Shown: in pieces, positions 48,352 through 59,716 of the stretch
How positions within the stretch are numbered: position 1 is the first letter of the stretch
Layout: every line of letters starts with the position of its first letter
DNA from: Kalaharituber pfeilii
Lineage: Eukaryota > Ascomycota > Pezizomycetes > Pezizales > Pezizaceae
Direction of reading: 5' to 3'
DNA: 64,000 bases
NCBI GenBank assembly: GCA_015179045.1
Contig: WHUZ01000007.1
Span: 124,001-188,000 of the forward strand
Made by a program: the position numbers and the translations under genes
The notes under the pieces: model-generated
Told to the model about the DNA's origin: nothing
Seen by the model: the letters and a program-made list of their open reading frames with translations, nothing else
Database searches by the model: none

Positions 48352-50741
48352 ATGTCTTCATCCCGTATGTGCTTGCTGATAACTCACCGGCTATGTCCGC
48401 ATTCATTATCAGGGGCTAATTAGCGTAAACAGAAGCGCAACGACAGGAGAGACTTCAAGCGAGGCTCCGTGGAGCAGGGTGTGTCAAACCTCTCCTTCGA
48501 GTAGATACCAAATTTAGGCTCTACAGCTCGGCGCTGACATCTTATAACAGAACCACACTCGTCGCTGGAGCTTTTTCAATTGGACTTCCATCGCTGGTAG
48601 AATCAGCGCCGGTGCCAACGCAAGCACCCCCGCCACCACCACCAGCGCCAGCACCTGTGTCACAGCCATCACCTCCCCCGCCCCCTCCTTCGCCAAAAGA
48701 GCCAACTCCTCAGCCGACCGTCAAACGAACACCACCAACTAGAGTCTCTCCGAGGCTTAGTGGCTCTGCAATAAAGACTCCTGTGCAGAGGTCAACCCGT
48801 TCGTCTAGTCGTCTCTCCGATATTAGCCTAGCTCAATCGCAGCGACCGCAGCCCCCGCAGCCTCGGAATACCCCAAGTTCCGGTAGTGTCAGCTCCGGTA
48901 GAAAACGAAAGCAAGCGGAGATAACACAAGAGGCTCCTAAAGATGCTCTGGTTCAGGTTCCAGTTACATTTCCTGCCACAAACATCGGCACCAGTCCTAT
49001 ACCACCACCTTCGTCCCCTCCAATGCCAATCACGCAAGCTACCAGACGATCAGAAGCAGTAGCTGCAGTCACTCCACAGAGAAAGAGAGATCTACCACCT
49101 GACAAGTTCCTTACGCCGGGCGATGGAGTTGCTACAAGGCTATACCGTAGGGAGAGTGGGCAAAGCACCAATGGGCTCGGTAGCCCAATGCCGAGGAGGC
49201 TCCCTTCAGAAGCTACAAAGAACACCCAAGAACGAGTTAACCCTTTCCAGGCATTGGCGGAGGAATTGCAAGACGAGGTGGAGGAGGAGGTGGAGGTGGA
49301 GGTGGAGAAGGAGGAGCTACAACATCATCAGGATGACGAAGATGAGGATGACGATGCTGTGATATTAAATGAGGACTCTACGATTCATGATGAAGCCGAT
49401 GACAATGACGATGAAGATAATGGAGACGAGACCGCCATAGAAACTGGTCATGTAGATGAGGATCGAGAGGAAGATGAAGATAGAGAAGAAGTAGAGAATC
49501 AACCAGAGGAAACGGGAGAATATGAAGAGGATTCCGAATTTCCTATAAAAGTTGTGAAGTCTCCACAAAATAACAAACGGCGCAAAGTCGTTCCGGACCC
49601 TCAGTTTGAAGAGGAGGAATATGCGGAAGAGGAACTGGTAAACGGCGTTGAAGACGAACCGACTCCATGGTCTAAATCCCACAGCAAAAACACTCCTCAA
49701 GCTCCTCGACAAGAACCCAGGCAACTCCCCCCAAAACCAACCAAGAAATCCTCTAGTTCCGGCGTCAAGAAGCAAGAGAAAAAGAAACTTGTTGATGCCA
49801 ACCAGAAAATTGCAATTACCGTCCACCGCTTATCACAAGTCAAGGCTCCCGGTGTTAAGCCAGTGACTCCACTTGATGTCGTTTCACAGATATTCAGAGA
49901 GATGATTAAAAAGCTGTATCCCAGGATTGAAAGCAATGTGGGAAGGATGGCGGTGGAGGTGTTTGCGGATGAATTGGATATTAGGTTGTTGGAGCATGTG
50001 AGTTACTTTACTCCTCCTCGTGTGTATGGTGTTACTCAGGATGTGCGCATGCTGATATGGTTGCAATTTAGACGGACACACTCAATACGACGCTGCAGGC
50101 GGCAAGGGAGATGCGCAGGTACCAGCGATTGAAGAAGGGAAAACGTGATGAGCTGATGCAGTTGCGTAAGGAGCTCGGCGCTGTTGAACTTGAGATTGAC
50201 GAGGTGAGGAGGAAGCATGAGCAGGAGAGTTTGCAGAGCAAGGTTTGTTTTCATTTTATCCGCCCTATTGCGAACCTGCTTTGCTTAACTTGTGTTCCTA
50301 CAACAGAACAAACACGCCATCTCTCAATCCCTTGAAACTCTTTCCGCCGCCATCGATCTCCACCATGCCCGCGCGTCCAAGCCAGACGCCAGCGCCGCCC
50401 AGAACCTCATCGACATGCCCGGTGGGCTCGAGCTCCTTCTCCGCAAGCTCGCGAGTGAACTTACGTCTACCCCACTGCGACGACCGCTGCGACGACGGCA
50501 GCACGGAGACGGTATCGACAGTGATGAAGATGATGAGGATGCAAAGATGGATGAGGAAGGTAGGGAAGAGATGGATGAGGAAGAAGAGGAGGAGGAGAGA
50601 AGGAGGAGGGAGATGGAGGAGGGGATCGTGGCGGACGGCTTGGATGCGGGGAGTCTGCTGGAGAGGATCAGAGGGTTCAATAGGTTTTTGGAGAGGGCGG
50701 AAAGGGTGGTGCGGGAGGCGGGTGGAGCGAGGGGGGAATGA
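48352..50741 (+). CDS. Inner-kinetochore protein, Ame1/CENP-U-like, about 727 aa
   Basis: Subunit of the COMA complex that links centromeric chromatin to the outer kinetochore. Exons are 48352-48364 (13 nt, MSSS plus one base), 48433-49997, 50072-50242 and 50307-50741 (2184 nt in frame). The spliced N-terminus reads QRQERLQARLRGAG, a motif shared by fungal Ame1 proteins, which supports the tiny first exon. A Pro-rich segment, Ser/Arg/Lys patches and a long Asp/Glu-rich stretch (about 230-330) follow. The conserved core starts near residue 480: TPLDVVSQIFREMIKKLYP, FADELDIRLLEHTDTLNTTL, then coiled coil (KKGKRDELMQLRKELGAVEL, DEVRRKHEQES). The C-terminal part has NLIDMPGGLELLLRKLASEL and an acidic-basic coil. 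A 48-bp GT..AG segment at 48479-48526 could be a further in-frame intron. Assignment rests on order and motifs, not on a search. Confidence 0.83.
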
Positions 50742-51799
50742 GGATGAGGGGGGATAATGATTTCCTTCCTCTCTCGCTCTCTCATTATCTCATCGTTCTT
50801 ACTTGCTTTTGAAATTTTTGATTTATTTGTTGGGGTTCATCGGTGAAATAGGCTTTTATATATATCAATAATCTGCACTTACTTTATCTTACTATTTTAT
50901 CGTTTTTCTGATTTGATTTTTTGCTTGTGTGCCGGATTTTTTTTTTTTTTTTTTTTTTTTTTGACGCGAAATCCGGGGCGTTGTTATTATTTATTCTGCT
51001 CGTCAATGGTGGTTTGTTGTCGGTTGAGTTTGAGGAACCCTCTAGTTTTGAACTTGCCTTTGTTCTCTCGTATGTATGAATGGATGGATTGGGGTACCTG
51101 GCGTAAATGTACTCTACATGTTGACGTGAAGAATGGAAACGGGAAATATACCACGGCGCATGTATCTGTACTGTACGGATCGGCTGAAACAGTTTGCGGG
51201 GACAAGGACTAATAATAATAAGAGCCGGGCGAGGGTATGATGGTAAAATCAGAAAGAAAAAAATGAGAAAAAAAAGAAAAAAAAGAAAAAAAAAGGAAAA
51301 TAAATCAGGACTTGAGAATTTTGTATCTCATTGCAGTACCTAATTCTGTATCTGTCTCTTATCTATGTAGAATACAAATTATGCACATATACTTTACTAC
51401 ATTGTATTGTTATTTGGAACTTCCGAACAACGTATACGTGTCATTTTGGACATTCCATTTGAAAAAAAATATAATCAGGCCTTGCACAATCGAGTATGCT
51501 ACAAATAAAAATTAAAAGAGGAAAGAAAAAGAACCCCGTTAGCAGTATGCCGTTTCTTCTTATTTTGTGTTACTTTTCTGTATCTGTCTGTGCGTTGGTA
51601 TATGACCATTGGTAACCCAGAAAACCATGCCATTCGTTAACTCCGATATGAGCAATTAACGCACTTACCCTGACTTCTCGCCTTCAGGGATTGCAAGTCA
51701 ATATCGGTATATCCCTTTACCAGGATTTTCGCTGCTATTGACTCACTTCATTCCTCACTTTCTCATAATACTCAAATACATTAACTGACCATCCCATCG
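50742..51799. other. Convergent 3' spacer
   Basis: Lies between the stops of the Ame1-like gene (+) and TRAX (-). A run of 26 T is at 50937-50962 and an A-rich stretch at 51255-51300. No gene is seen. Confidence 0.6.
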
Positions 51800-52833
51800 T
51801 CAATCATCATCACCATCCCTGAACCCGCCACCATTTCCACCACCACCACCAGCACCAGCACCACCACCAACATCCCCCGCTATGCTCACATCAGGCATCC
51901 ACCCCATCGGCCTCTCCTGCCCTCTCACTAGCATTCCATACACTGCCATCTCAACCTTCTCCACGCATATCCTCATAACCCCCAACTTCTTATCTACCTC
52001 CTTCCCCAAACTATACCCCCCCCCTGACTGTGTATCCAAGCTCTCAAAAAAATTCCTGAATTCCCTCAAATCACTGAGAATTTTTGGAGTTGTGCCATGG
52101 TCGTCTTTATCCAATGGCGTAGTTGCAATAATGGTAATTCCCAGTCTCATGAGCTCGCCAACGAGGTCGAAAATACCGCCCATGTAATCTTCGATTGTGA
52201 GATTGATGCCATCGGGGAGGGCCTTCTGGGCCTCTTCGAGAGTTATGAGGGTGCCGGTAGTGAGGTAGTGATGAAAGGAAGTGGCTTCGAGATACTCTTG
52301 GATACCAGCGGAGATGTTGCGTTGGTAGCGGTAAGAGTTGAGAGTGCCGGCAGGGATGTCGGGGAGGATGGAGGTGAAGAGGGTACGGATCTGGGAGGTG
52401 CGCTGGGCGAGGTCTTTGGAGATGAAGGGGGGAGGGGGGGAATGATAGACCGGGTCCTGGAAGGAATAAGCATGGGAATAAGATCAGGAGAGGAGAGGGC
52501 GGTCTAGAGCGGAGGGATGGAAGCTTTGACACCTTTGCATGGTGAATATCCTGTAGATCATGTCAGCCAGGAATTGCTACCAGGACAGGCCAATCTATAC
52601 ATTTTCTTGCTAAGAGCCGTTATGTCCCTCGAAGCTTTGATGACCCTCTCCCGCCGGTCATGATGCTCGTCTAGCTCGTCACGGAAGCTGGTGAAAATGG
52701 GCATGAAAGGATTGTTCGCGAGTGCCGCGGGGTGGACGTGGGGATGCGACTCGGCCATTGCGTCGTCGTTGCTGGGCCCGTCCCTGTCATGGCGAGGCCT
52801 TTTGTGCTGGCAGCGGTGGGCGTGGGAGGCCAT
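51800..52833 (-). CDS. Translin-associated factor X (TRAX), with an apparent one-base frameshift
   Basis: Translin/TRAX form the C3PO RNase complex; TRAX carries the catalytic acidic residues. Exons are 52833-52601, 52550-52533 (18 nt) and 52456-51800. Exon 1 encodes MASHAHRCQHKRPRHDRDG (nuclear-signal-like) and FRDELDEHHDRRERVIKASRDIT. Exon 2 gives IFTMQR. Exon 3 begins in the expected frame (TRSIIPPLPP) but must shift by one base within the C run (plus-strand G runs 52427-52432 and 52434-52440) to continue as FISKDLAQRTSQIRTLF, SYRYQRNISAGIQEYLEA, FHHYL and GGIFDLVGELMR, up to VEKVEMAVYGMLVRGQERPMGW. Everything after the run is intact and conserved, which favours a homopolymer sequencing error over a true null allele. 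A Gly-rich tail ends the protein, about 280 residues overall. Confidence 0.92.
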
Positions 52834-55442
52834 CTCTCATCTCTGGGGGGGGGGCACTGAGGATGCGGTTGGAGGGGGGGGTTCTCAATTCACCAGCGCT
52901 GGAGCCAGAGGCGGGCCGTGCTCACATGTACGGGGAGGAGGGTACGTCTCGAACTGCCCTGCGCGGAGCTTCTGGAACAGCGGGAGCAAGCTGTCATCGT
53001 GTGGACGCGCAATATCCGCCTGCCTGCGCACCTGGGCGTCCGGATACGAAGGCCGTCTGCCAATCCTCGCGGCGGTATCATACGGGGGACCCCCGCACTC
53101 TCTCTTCGCGGGCTGCCCGTAGCGAGCGCCACAAAAGATACTCCCGCCACAGTACTGTACTGTACGACACAGCGAGCGTGCGCATGTCGAGGTGCACCCC
53201 CCATCCCGGTCCTCTGCCTGTACAAACGCCGCAGGCACACCTGCTGCAAGGATTGCTGCCTCTTCGGTAACTTTTCATTTTGGTATTGTGATTTTTACTT
53301 TTCCACTCCTTTTTTTTTTTTTTGTGTGTGTGTGTGTCTTTCGACCTCACGGTACAAGCAAGCTTCTTGCTTTCTGGCACCACGCGGACGAGTAGAGTTT
53401 TGGCGTACGGAGGCTAATTGAACGGCAGCGGTTGTAGCAGTATGAGTAGATCCATACTTAAGAGCAATTTCAAGATCGCCCACCGCGCGGCGCCGGCGGA
53501 ATTTGCAAGCGGAAGCATCCCCCCGCCCGCTGAGGCACGATGCGCCCATGCAGCGCACGATTAAGAACAAACACGTGCGCATCAGCTGAGGATCAAGCCA
53601 GTGCTGGCTATGCATAGCAGACAGCAGTTCCAACCACCGTGATGGCGGTACTACATCTGGCAAGATCTGCCAACCCCATTCGCCAGTGTCCCTATGCATA
53701 GATTTCCATGGCTCTTCCCCAGATTTCCATTCCTGCACCCAGGTTCACCCAGGACAGGACATTATGTACAGTATAAATGAAATTAGTACCTACGCAGATA
53801 TACCCTTCAGTGAAAGAAATCAGGAAGTATGCTCTCTCCGCGGCCCCAGTATCCATGTGGATAAATTGGTCGATATTCCTACTGACTCTGCTCCACTGCG
53901 CTGCTACGCTTGTGTTGGACTGAGAAAAGATCAAGCAAGCGCCAGTTAGTCTGGAGGGCCAGCGATCCTCTTCATCGGCCGCTCTGGTGGCTCTCGCCCC
54001 GCCTTGCCTCCGACCAGGGGATGCACCTCCCTCATTTCCCCTCACCCTACCAAATACCTTAACAACAAGCGCGAGCCCTGAAAGGTGCCCTCTAGAGTGG
54101 CTCAGAAGCGAATACACATCAGCATTGTGCTTGTCACGAGCAATTGTGTGTGGGCAATAAAAAGGCAAAGAGTATATACATCTGCTATACACAGCCATAT
54201 AAAGCTGTCGTATGTTTGACACGGACATACTTTCCCGAGCGCCCCTCATATGCACTGCTGCCAGCCATGTCATTCCATGATCCACAGCCCACTTGAGCCC
54301 TCCACCTTCACCACCTCCGCCCCCCGCTCCCCCACCCCCACCCCCACCCCCACCCCCACCCCCTCCCCCTCCCCAGGCGGTATTGACAATAGTGTGTACG
54401 TACGTGTGTTTTTGTATGTGTGTGGGGGGTCGGTGCCTGCGGTCATGAGCTGATGGGCCGGCGCTTGCGCCGCCTTTCTGGGGATCCGCAGTGGCCGTAG
54501 GAAATAAGCCCATAAATATAAATGTGTAATATGGGCCCACAATCACGCTCGCTGGTCGACTGCCTGCTAGCGTAGCCCCTGGCTGAGATGTTTTAGAAGG
54601 CAGTCGAATGGCGCTCATGTTATCCAAGCAGCAGGTCATGCCATTATGTGCCAGGTTCTGGCCCTCTGAACCACTGGATCTGGGACCGGCGCGGCCCTCC
54701 GGCCTCCACCCCCCGTCGGTGCAAGCAAGCCATCGTACCACTTTGACATACGATCACGATGTGCAGCGGTGCACAATTGCTCATGAGGCACAAGTGGGCT
54801 GGCGTGCACTTCACTTTCTGCTGAAAATCTCGCATACATAAGCCAGCCGTGCCCGTCTGGTAGCCGCCTGCAAAGGCAAGAGCCTGCTCTTGTTCGATCG
54901 GGCTGTCCAAACTCTTCAGCATTAGGGCGTAGGTCCTCATCGGTCGGTAGGCACTCCAGCATAATACATAGCATATAACTCTGAAGGTACCTCACCTTTT
55001 CTCCTGTGACCACGGTCCGAGCCTTGCTAACACGAATACGAATTAACAGAGTCACTTGCATGTACAATACCGCCTTGACATAACAGCTCCAGTTCATAGC
55101 AATGTGCATTCCGGACTGCGAAAGGTCAGCCCTTGGGCCACTTCGCTAGAATTGCCCCGGGCACGCAAGTGCTGCTGACATTCTTCCCCGGGCCCCCCTC
55201 TGGCAGCTTCGCCCTCCCGGAGTTGCGTCGATGCCTACCTGGCTTATCCATACCTATACGGGTCTCGTATCCGCCCAGGGAACCGGACTGTGTATGTGTG
55301 CTGGGGCCGACAACATGGCAACTCTAATAGAGTTCACAAGCATACTTCCAGATTAGGTATCCTGTCCACGTTGCCAGCCTCACGCCTGCTCCCTTCTTAG
55401 CTATAGAACCTTTATAGATAGCCACATTAGTCTTGCCGCTGA
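52834..55442. other. 2.6-kb GC-rich spacer
   Basis: Contains the TRAX upstream region (G runs near 52846-52880), a 14-T/GT stretch at about 53310-53337 and a CCCCCA array at about 54328-54366 that is G-quadruplex-capable on the minus strand. Long frames on either strand are GC-driven, begin without ATG or cross the CCCCCA array, and show no family motifs. Confidence 0.45.
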
Positions 55443-55637
55443 TCTTCATCCCCAGTCTTCATCCTCGCTTTGTCACGTACCAACTCCCATCTGGCCGTAG
55501 ATATCTCGGATGAGTCTGCTACCTTGCTGAAGAGCCTGGCCTCAGCCGTTAGTTCCACTCCCACAGCACACAGTACCAATACAAAAGTTTGCACACACCG
55601 TCTGGGTTCTATTCACCTCCCTCTGAAATTCTCGGCT

Positions 55638-58600
55638 ATGAAATCCTTCTCTTCCAGTCATCTGAACTTCCGTCCGGAAAAGACTTATAGCAGCGTGATC
55701 ATTACAACCCAAGACGATGCCGAATGTTCTTCAGCATGCATCCAGCTTGCACACTTCCTTGTGGAGGAAGCAACTGGTATTCAGCCATATCCGCCACCAG
55801 GTTTGATTCAGAATTGGGTCAGGAGCAACCTGGAGTTTTATGCTCCTGACTTCGTTCGCACTCTGACCATCATCCCATTGGAACTTATACCACCTGCTAG
55901 CCATGTGCTGAATATTGATAGGCAGATTGAAGGAAGAATGGTTGCCATTGATGTTCATGCAAACAAGGCAACATTCAAACTTGATGGCACTTCACTGAGA
56001 AAACTGGAGGTGTTTCATGCAGAATTGACGGGAGTACTTCTGCTTATGGACTAACAGAGAAGCTTGAAGCACTGAGAATTAGGATGGCAATATCCACCGT
56101 TGTAGGAAGTGACCTCTTGACCTTTCAGGATGTGCTTGGAGGACTCTTTGTTGTGAGGAATAGTGAGAACGATGGATCTAGCAATTTGTGTAATGAGGAC
56201 CCCATCGCGGTTGATGCCCAGATAGAATGGGCAGAATTCTGTCAATCCCTCTATGAGGAACATTGCGGGCGCTTCTCTCCAGATTCCAGAGGCCAGAAAG
56301 ACAACACACTTATGGACCTATCGCCAGGATGTTATTGTGACGCTGACCATTTGGACGCTTTCGCTGAACATTATTCAAGCAATCCATGCTTGTATTGCGG
56401 GCATGTCCCATCATATCCACTTCATAGCAGCCACCCTTCACCAGGCAGACAAGCCAACGTCTCGGCTGGACTATCAAAAAAGTCTCTTGACATCACCGCT
56501 CAGTTCCAGGCTTATCTTGCTGTATTCTCAGCGCTGAATGGGCATAAGTTGTCGAAATCCTATGGCGTCTTGGATTATGGGCCTATCAAAGCACTACGTG
56601 TACCAAAGACACCTCCATTAACATCGATGGCAGACCCTCCTTCGCCCTCTGTTCTTATACTCCCGGATCCGTATGTTGGTGATGTGTTAACTGATATGTC
56701 GTCGGAAGAGAACCTCCACAGACAATGTTTGATCAGCGGCACAGGAACACCGACGAACTTTCCAAGCCTGAGTTTTCATCAAAGTAGTGTTCATTCTCCA
56801 TTCCTACTTGATAATTCTACCCGTTTGTATCGATATTCGGAGGCCACAACAGCGTCCTCCAGTGCTTCGACGTCTTCACATCCTTCAATTTATGATGCAT
56901 TTCCAATCTCCTCGACCGTGACTAATGCACCAGTGATCGATGTTGCAGATGCTAGAGTCACACGTTCCTTGCCCTTGTGGTCCGAAAATGATGGTTATAT
57001 TTCACTTGCCGAATCGCCAGAGGAGGTGGAAGAAATAACTGGAGATCATCAAAGAAGACTCTTCACCAGGATGCCTGAGGAGGCGAACGAGGAGACATTA
57101 TGGTGTGGATTTAATGATCAGCAGATGTTTGCCGGGCTGAGGCGCTCAGATCAGTCGTGTGAGGCATCTCAAACGCAGCATTCAACACCAAGAGATGCGT
57201 ATCATGAAGAGGAGCTGAACGAGTATAGTTTCGAGTTGGAGGAGGAGGCTAACCTTCCACCACATAGAATGAAGGAGAAAGAGGGAGATCCAGTAGAAGC
57301 AATCATCCAAGATAAAATGAAAGCGATGCTGGAAGCAGCTCAGTTAGATGGTTGTATATACAAAGCAACAAGAGATGGGGTCGATAATCATCCTATCTCG
57401 GTAAGGCTCAGATCAATCTCAGGGGGCCATTACAGTGCCAAAGAGTCACAGAGGGAACAGGCGTGTACCATTACTGCCGATAACATAAAGACCACAGCTG
57501 ATGCAGAGTGTGTGCCCATGAAGTGTCCAAAGGAGCCGATGATCCAATCCACAATCTCAAAGCAATCCAAAGGAACTGCAGAAACGGAATCCCATGATGT
57601 AGATCCAGAAAATGAAATCTGTTCAAGTTCACTCAGATGGAATAGATATCTTCCTGCGACTAGGAATGAATATTCAGCTTTTAAATCGAAGTCTCGCCTT
57701 TGCCAGCTATCTGTTGATGATGGATGCGAGAGTAGCAAAGGAAAATACGGTGAAGAAAAGCTGACAATAGCAAAGCGCACTACAGATCTTCGTGCGTTGA
57801 GACACAGGTTTGAGGTGGAAGGAGAGCAGATTCTGGGAGCACTGCGCCGGACGATCGAAAGAATTCATATACTTGACGCAAGTATACGGCGGGCAGAAGA
57901 AAGAGAATTGAAGTTGCTGAAAAATGAGACTAGGGAAATGCTCGAATGTTGTGGTTATGATGAGAATGTATTCACGGCTGAGAGCCCCACAGATACCTGC
58001 GCCAAAGCAGTTTTGGAGAAGCTCAAGCCAACTGCTTATGATGGAACCAGTGAGAGTGAGTTGGTTGAGATTTGACCCATTGTCCTTCCACATATTGGGT
58101 CTGACGTTTGGCGCACTGGCAAGACTCTCTCCCACTCTCTATGGAGCATCTTGACGAGCGCATTATCCAGTACGGCATTCAATCAAAGCTCAGCCACAAG
58201 GATTCTATTTACGTGAATACAAGTCTTGAGAATTGTATACAACATACGGAGGACTCACCGTGTTGTCAAATTGGCACCATAAATGAGAAAGATTCTCAAG
58301 CAGCAACTGTCAGATGTGCACATGGTCTCTTACGAAATCTTAAGCCGCTTCCACAGAATACCAATCCCTCTGATGAAATACTTGAAGGTACTCACTTCTG
58401 GGAATTAAACTACGCAATAAAAGGGAGGCGTGGGAAATGGCACAAGGATCATATTGGGAGCAATATTGACACTCAAACCGACAAGACAATTACTTCTGGG
58501 GGCTCCGCATTACTTCCGTCCCGGACTGCATTTTCTGGTACTGGCGTGCCTCAACCCTTGAAGCAAGTCTTGCCGAATATTGCCATAGACGAAAGCAATC

Positions 58601-58899
58601 ATGCTGTACCTTCCGGGGGGTGGGATACTCAAACAGATATGGATAAACATGCATCTGCTTGGGAGAAATACTTGGAAGAGGTGAAGTATGTTAGCACCGC
58701 CCATGTAAGTTCGAAGCCAACTGGCAATCTGGATGTCGATCTCGAAGGTAGTGGACAGCCGCCTACCGTCAAAGAAGACCAGCACTTTTTCGACAATGAT
58801 AGTCTATGTGCACCACGTAGGAAGAACTGGATAGGAACTCGAAGAAATGGGACCTTGGCTCTCAGATTGACAACACATGCCAGCAGCTGCTGTTGTTAG
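55638..58899 (+). CDS. Large unrecognised protein, about 1044 aa in the best three-exon model
   Basis: Three long open blocks in succession are best read as one gene. Proposed exons are 55638-56009, 56063-58049 and 58124-58899 (3135 nt in frame). Intron 1 (GTGTTT..CTAACAGAGAAG) is the least certain junction; intron 2 runs GTGAGAG..CTGAC..GCAAG. The first block is open from 55443, so an upstream exon may exist. Visible features: a Cys/His cluster GCYCDADHLDAF..NPCLYCGHV near residues 212-240, a Ser/Thr/Pro-rich middle, acidic segments (EELNEYSFELEEEANLP), and a coiled coil near residues 695-760 (LRALRHRFEVEGEQILGALR .. RRAEERELKLL). The C-terminal third is polar and ends SSCCC. I recognise no family. 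The blocks might instead be two genes, with 56084 as a second start. Confidence 0.55.
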
Positions 58900-59545
58900 A
58901 AGTAGATGATGGTAAGATGGGCAAGGGGGATTCGATCTCGAACACAATTTGCGGTGTTACGGTGATTATGGAAGGCTGCTAGAATGGAGAGAAGTGGAGA
59001 GAGATGTCAAGATGGATGTGGGGAACTGGCGTGTGCCCGGCACTTTCATGAACTTTTTCATTCACTAGTCAAGTTTCCTGTTTTTGTGTTTCCTACGAAA
59101 TGTTTCAACAACTGAGACCGGGAGCCCAAGGCGCACTGATTGCGCTTTATTCTGATGCTGGTATTTTATCGCGGACGGGGGGTTATTAACAGATGCTTGG
59201 TTACAAAACTACATGTGCTGTTTGCTGGGATATAGGAGGATGATTCCATCTGCTTCAAGCATAATACGCCCCACGGCGATGATGTAGGAGAAAAAAAATT
59301 ACGGGGATTGGTTACCCTTTACTTTCGTTTTCCTCCTCAATCCTCTGCTAGATCGGCCTGGGCCCTTGTTCATTGAGTTCATTTCGCATGTAGCCTGGTT
59401 TGCTGATAATAAAAGTGCAAGGCCCTTTTTATAGACTGTAGCAAGGTCTGAAGTGGCATCCGAGCTGATTGCCGTATCACAGCGCGCTGCTCTTGCTGTG
59501 TCGCAGGAGGGCAACCACGCACGCACGCACGCACGCACGCACACA

Positions 59546-59548
<3 letters not shown>

Positions 59549-59594
<46 letters not shown>
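59549..59594. repeat. Run of 46 T
   Basis: The longest mononucleotide run in the window. It directly follows the GCAC array. Confidence 0.95.
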
Positions 59595-59650
59595 CTTTTT
59601 CTTTGCTGCTGCGTGCTGTGATCGCTGCTGCCCGGTCTCCGGCGCCTCAG

Positions 59651-59716
59651 CAAGCAAGCAGGCAAGCAAGCAAGCAGGCAAGCAGGCAAGCAGGCAAGCA
59701 GGCAAGCAGGCAAGCA
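59651..59716. repeat. CAAG/CAGG tetranucleotide array
   Basis: About 16 units of four bases, mainly alternating CAAG and CAGG, so the higher-order period is eight. It sits about 55 bp after the 46-T run. Confidence 0.8.

Noticed and set aside
53692..54741. Long minus-strand frame of about 349 codons
   Set aside because: It has no ATG at its upstream end, crosses the CCCCCA array as a poly-Gly tract, shows no family motif, and a competing plus-strand frame is equally open, all consistent with GC-driven chance.
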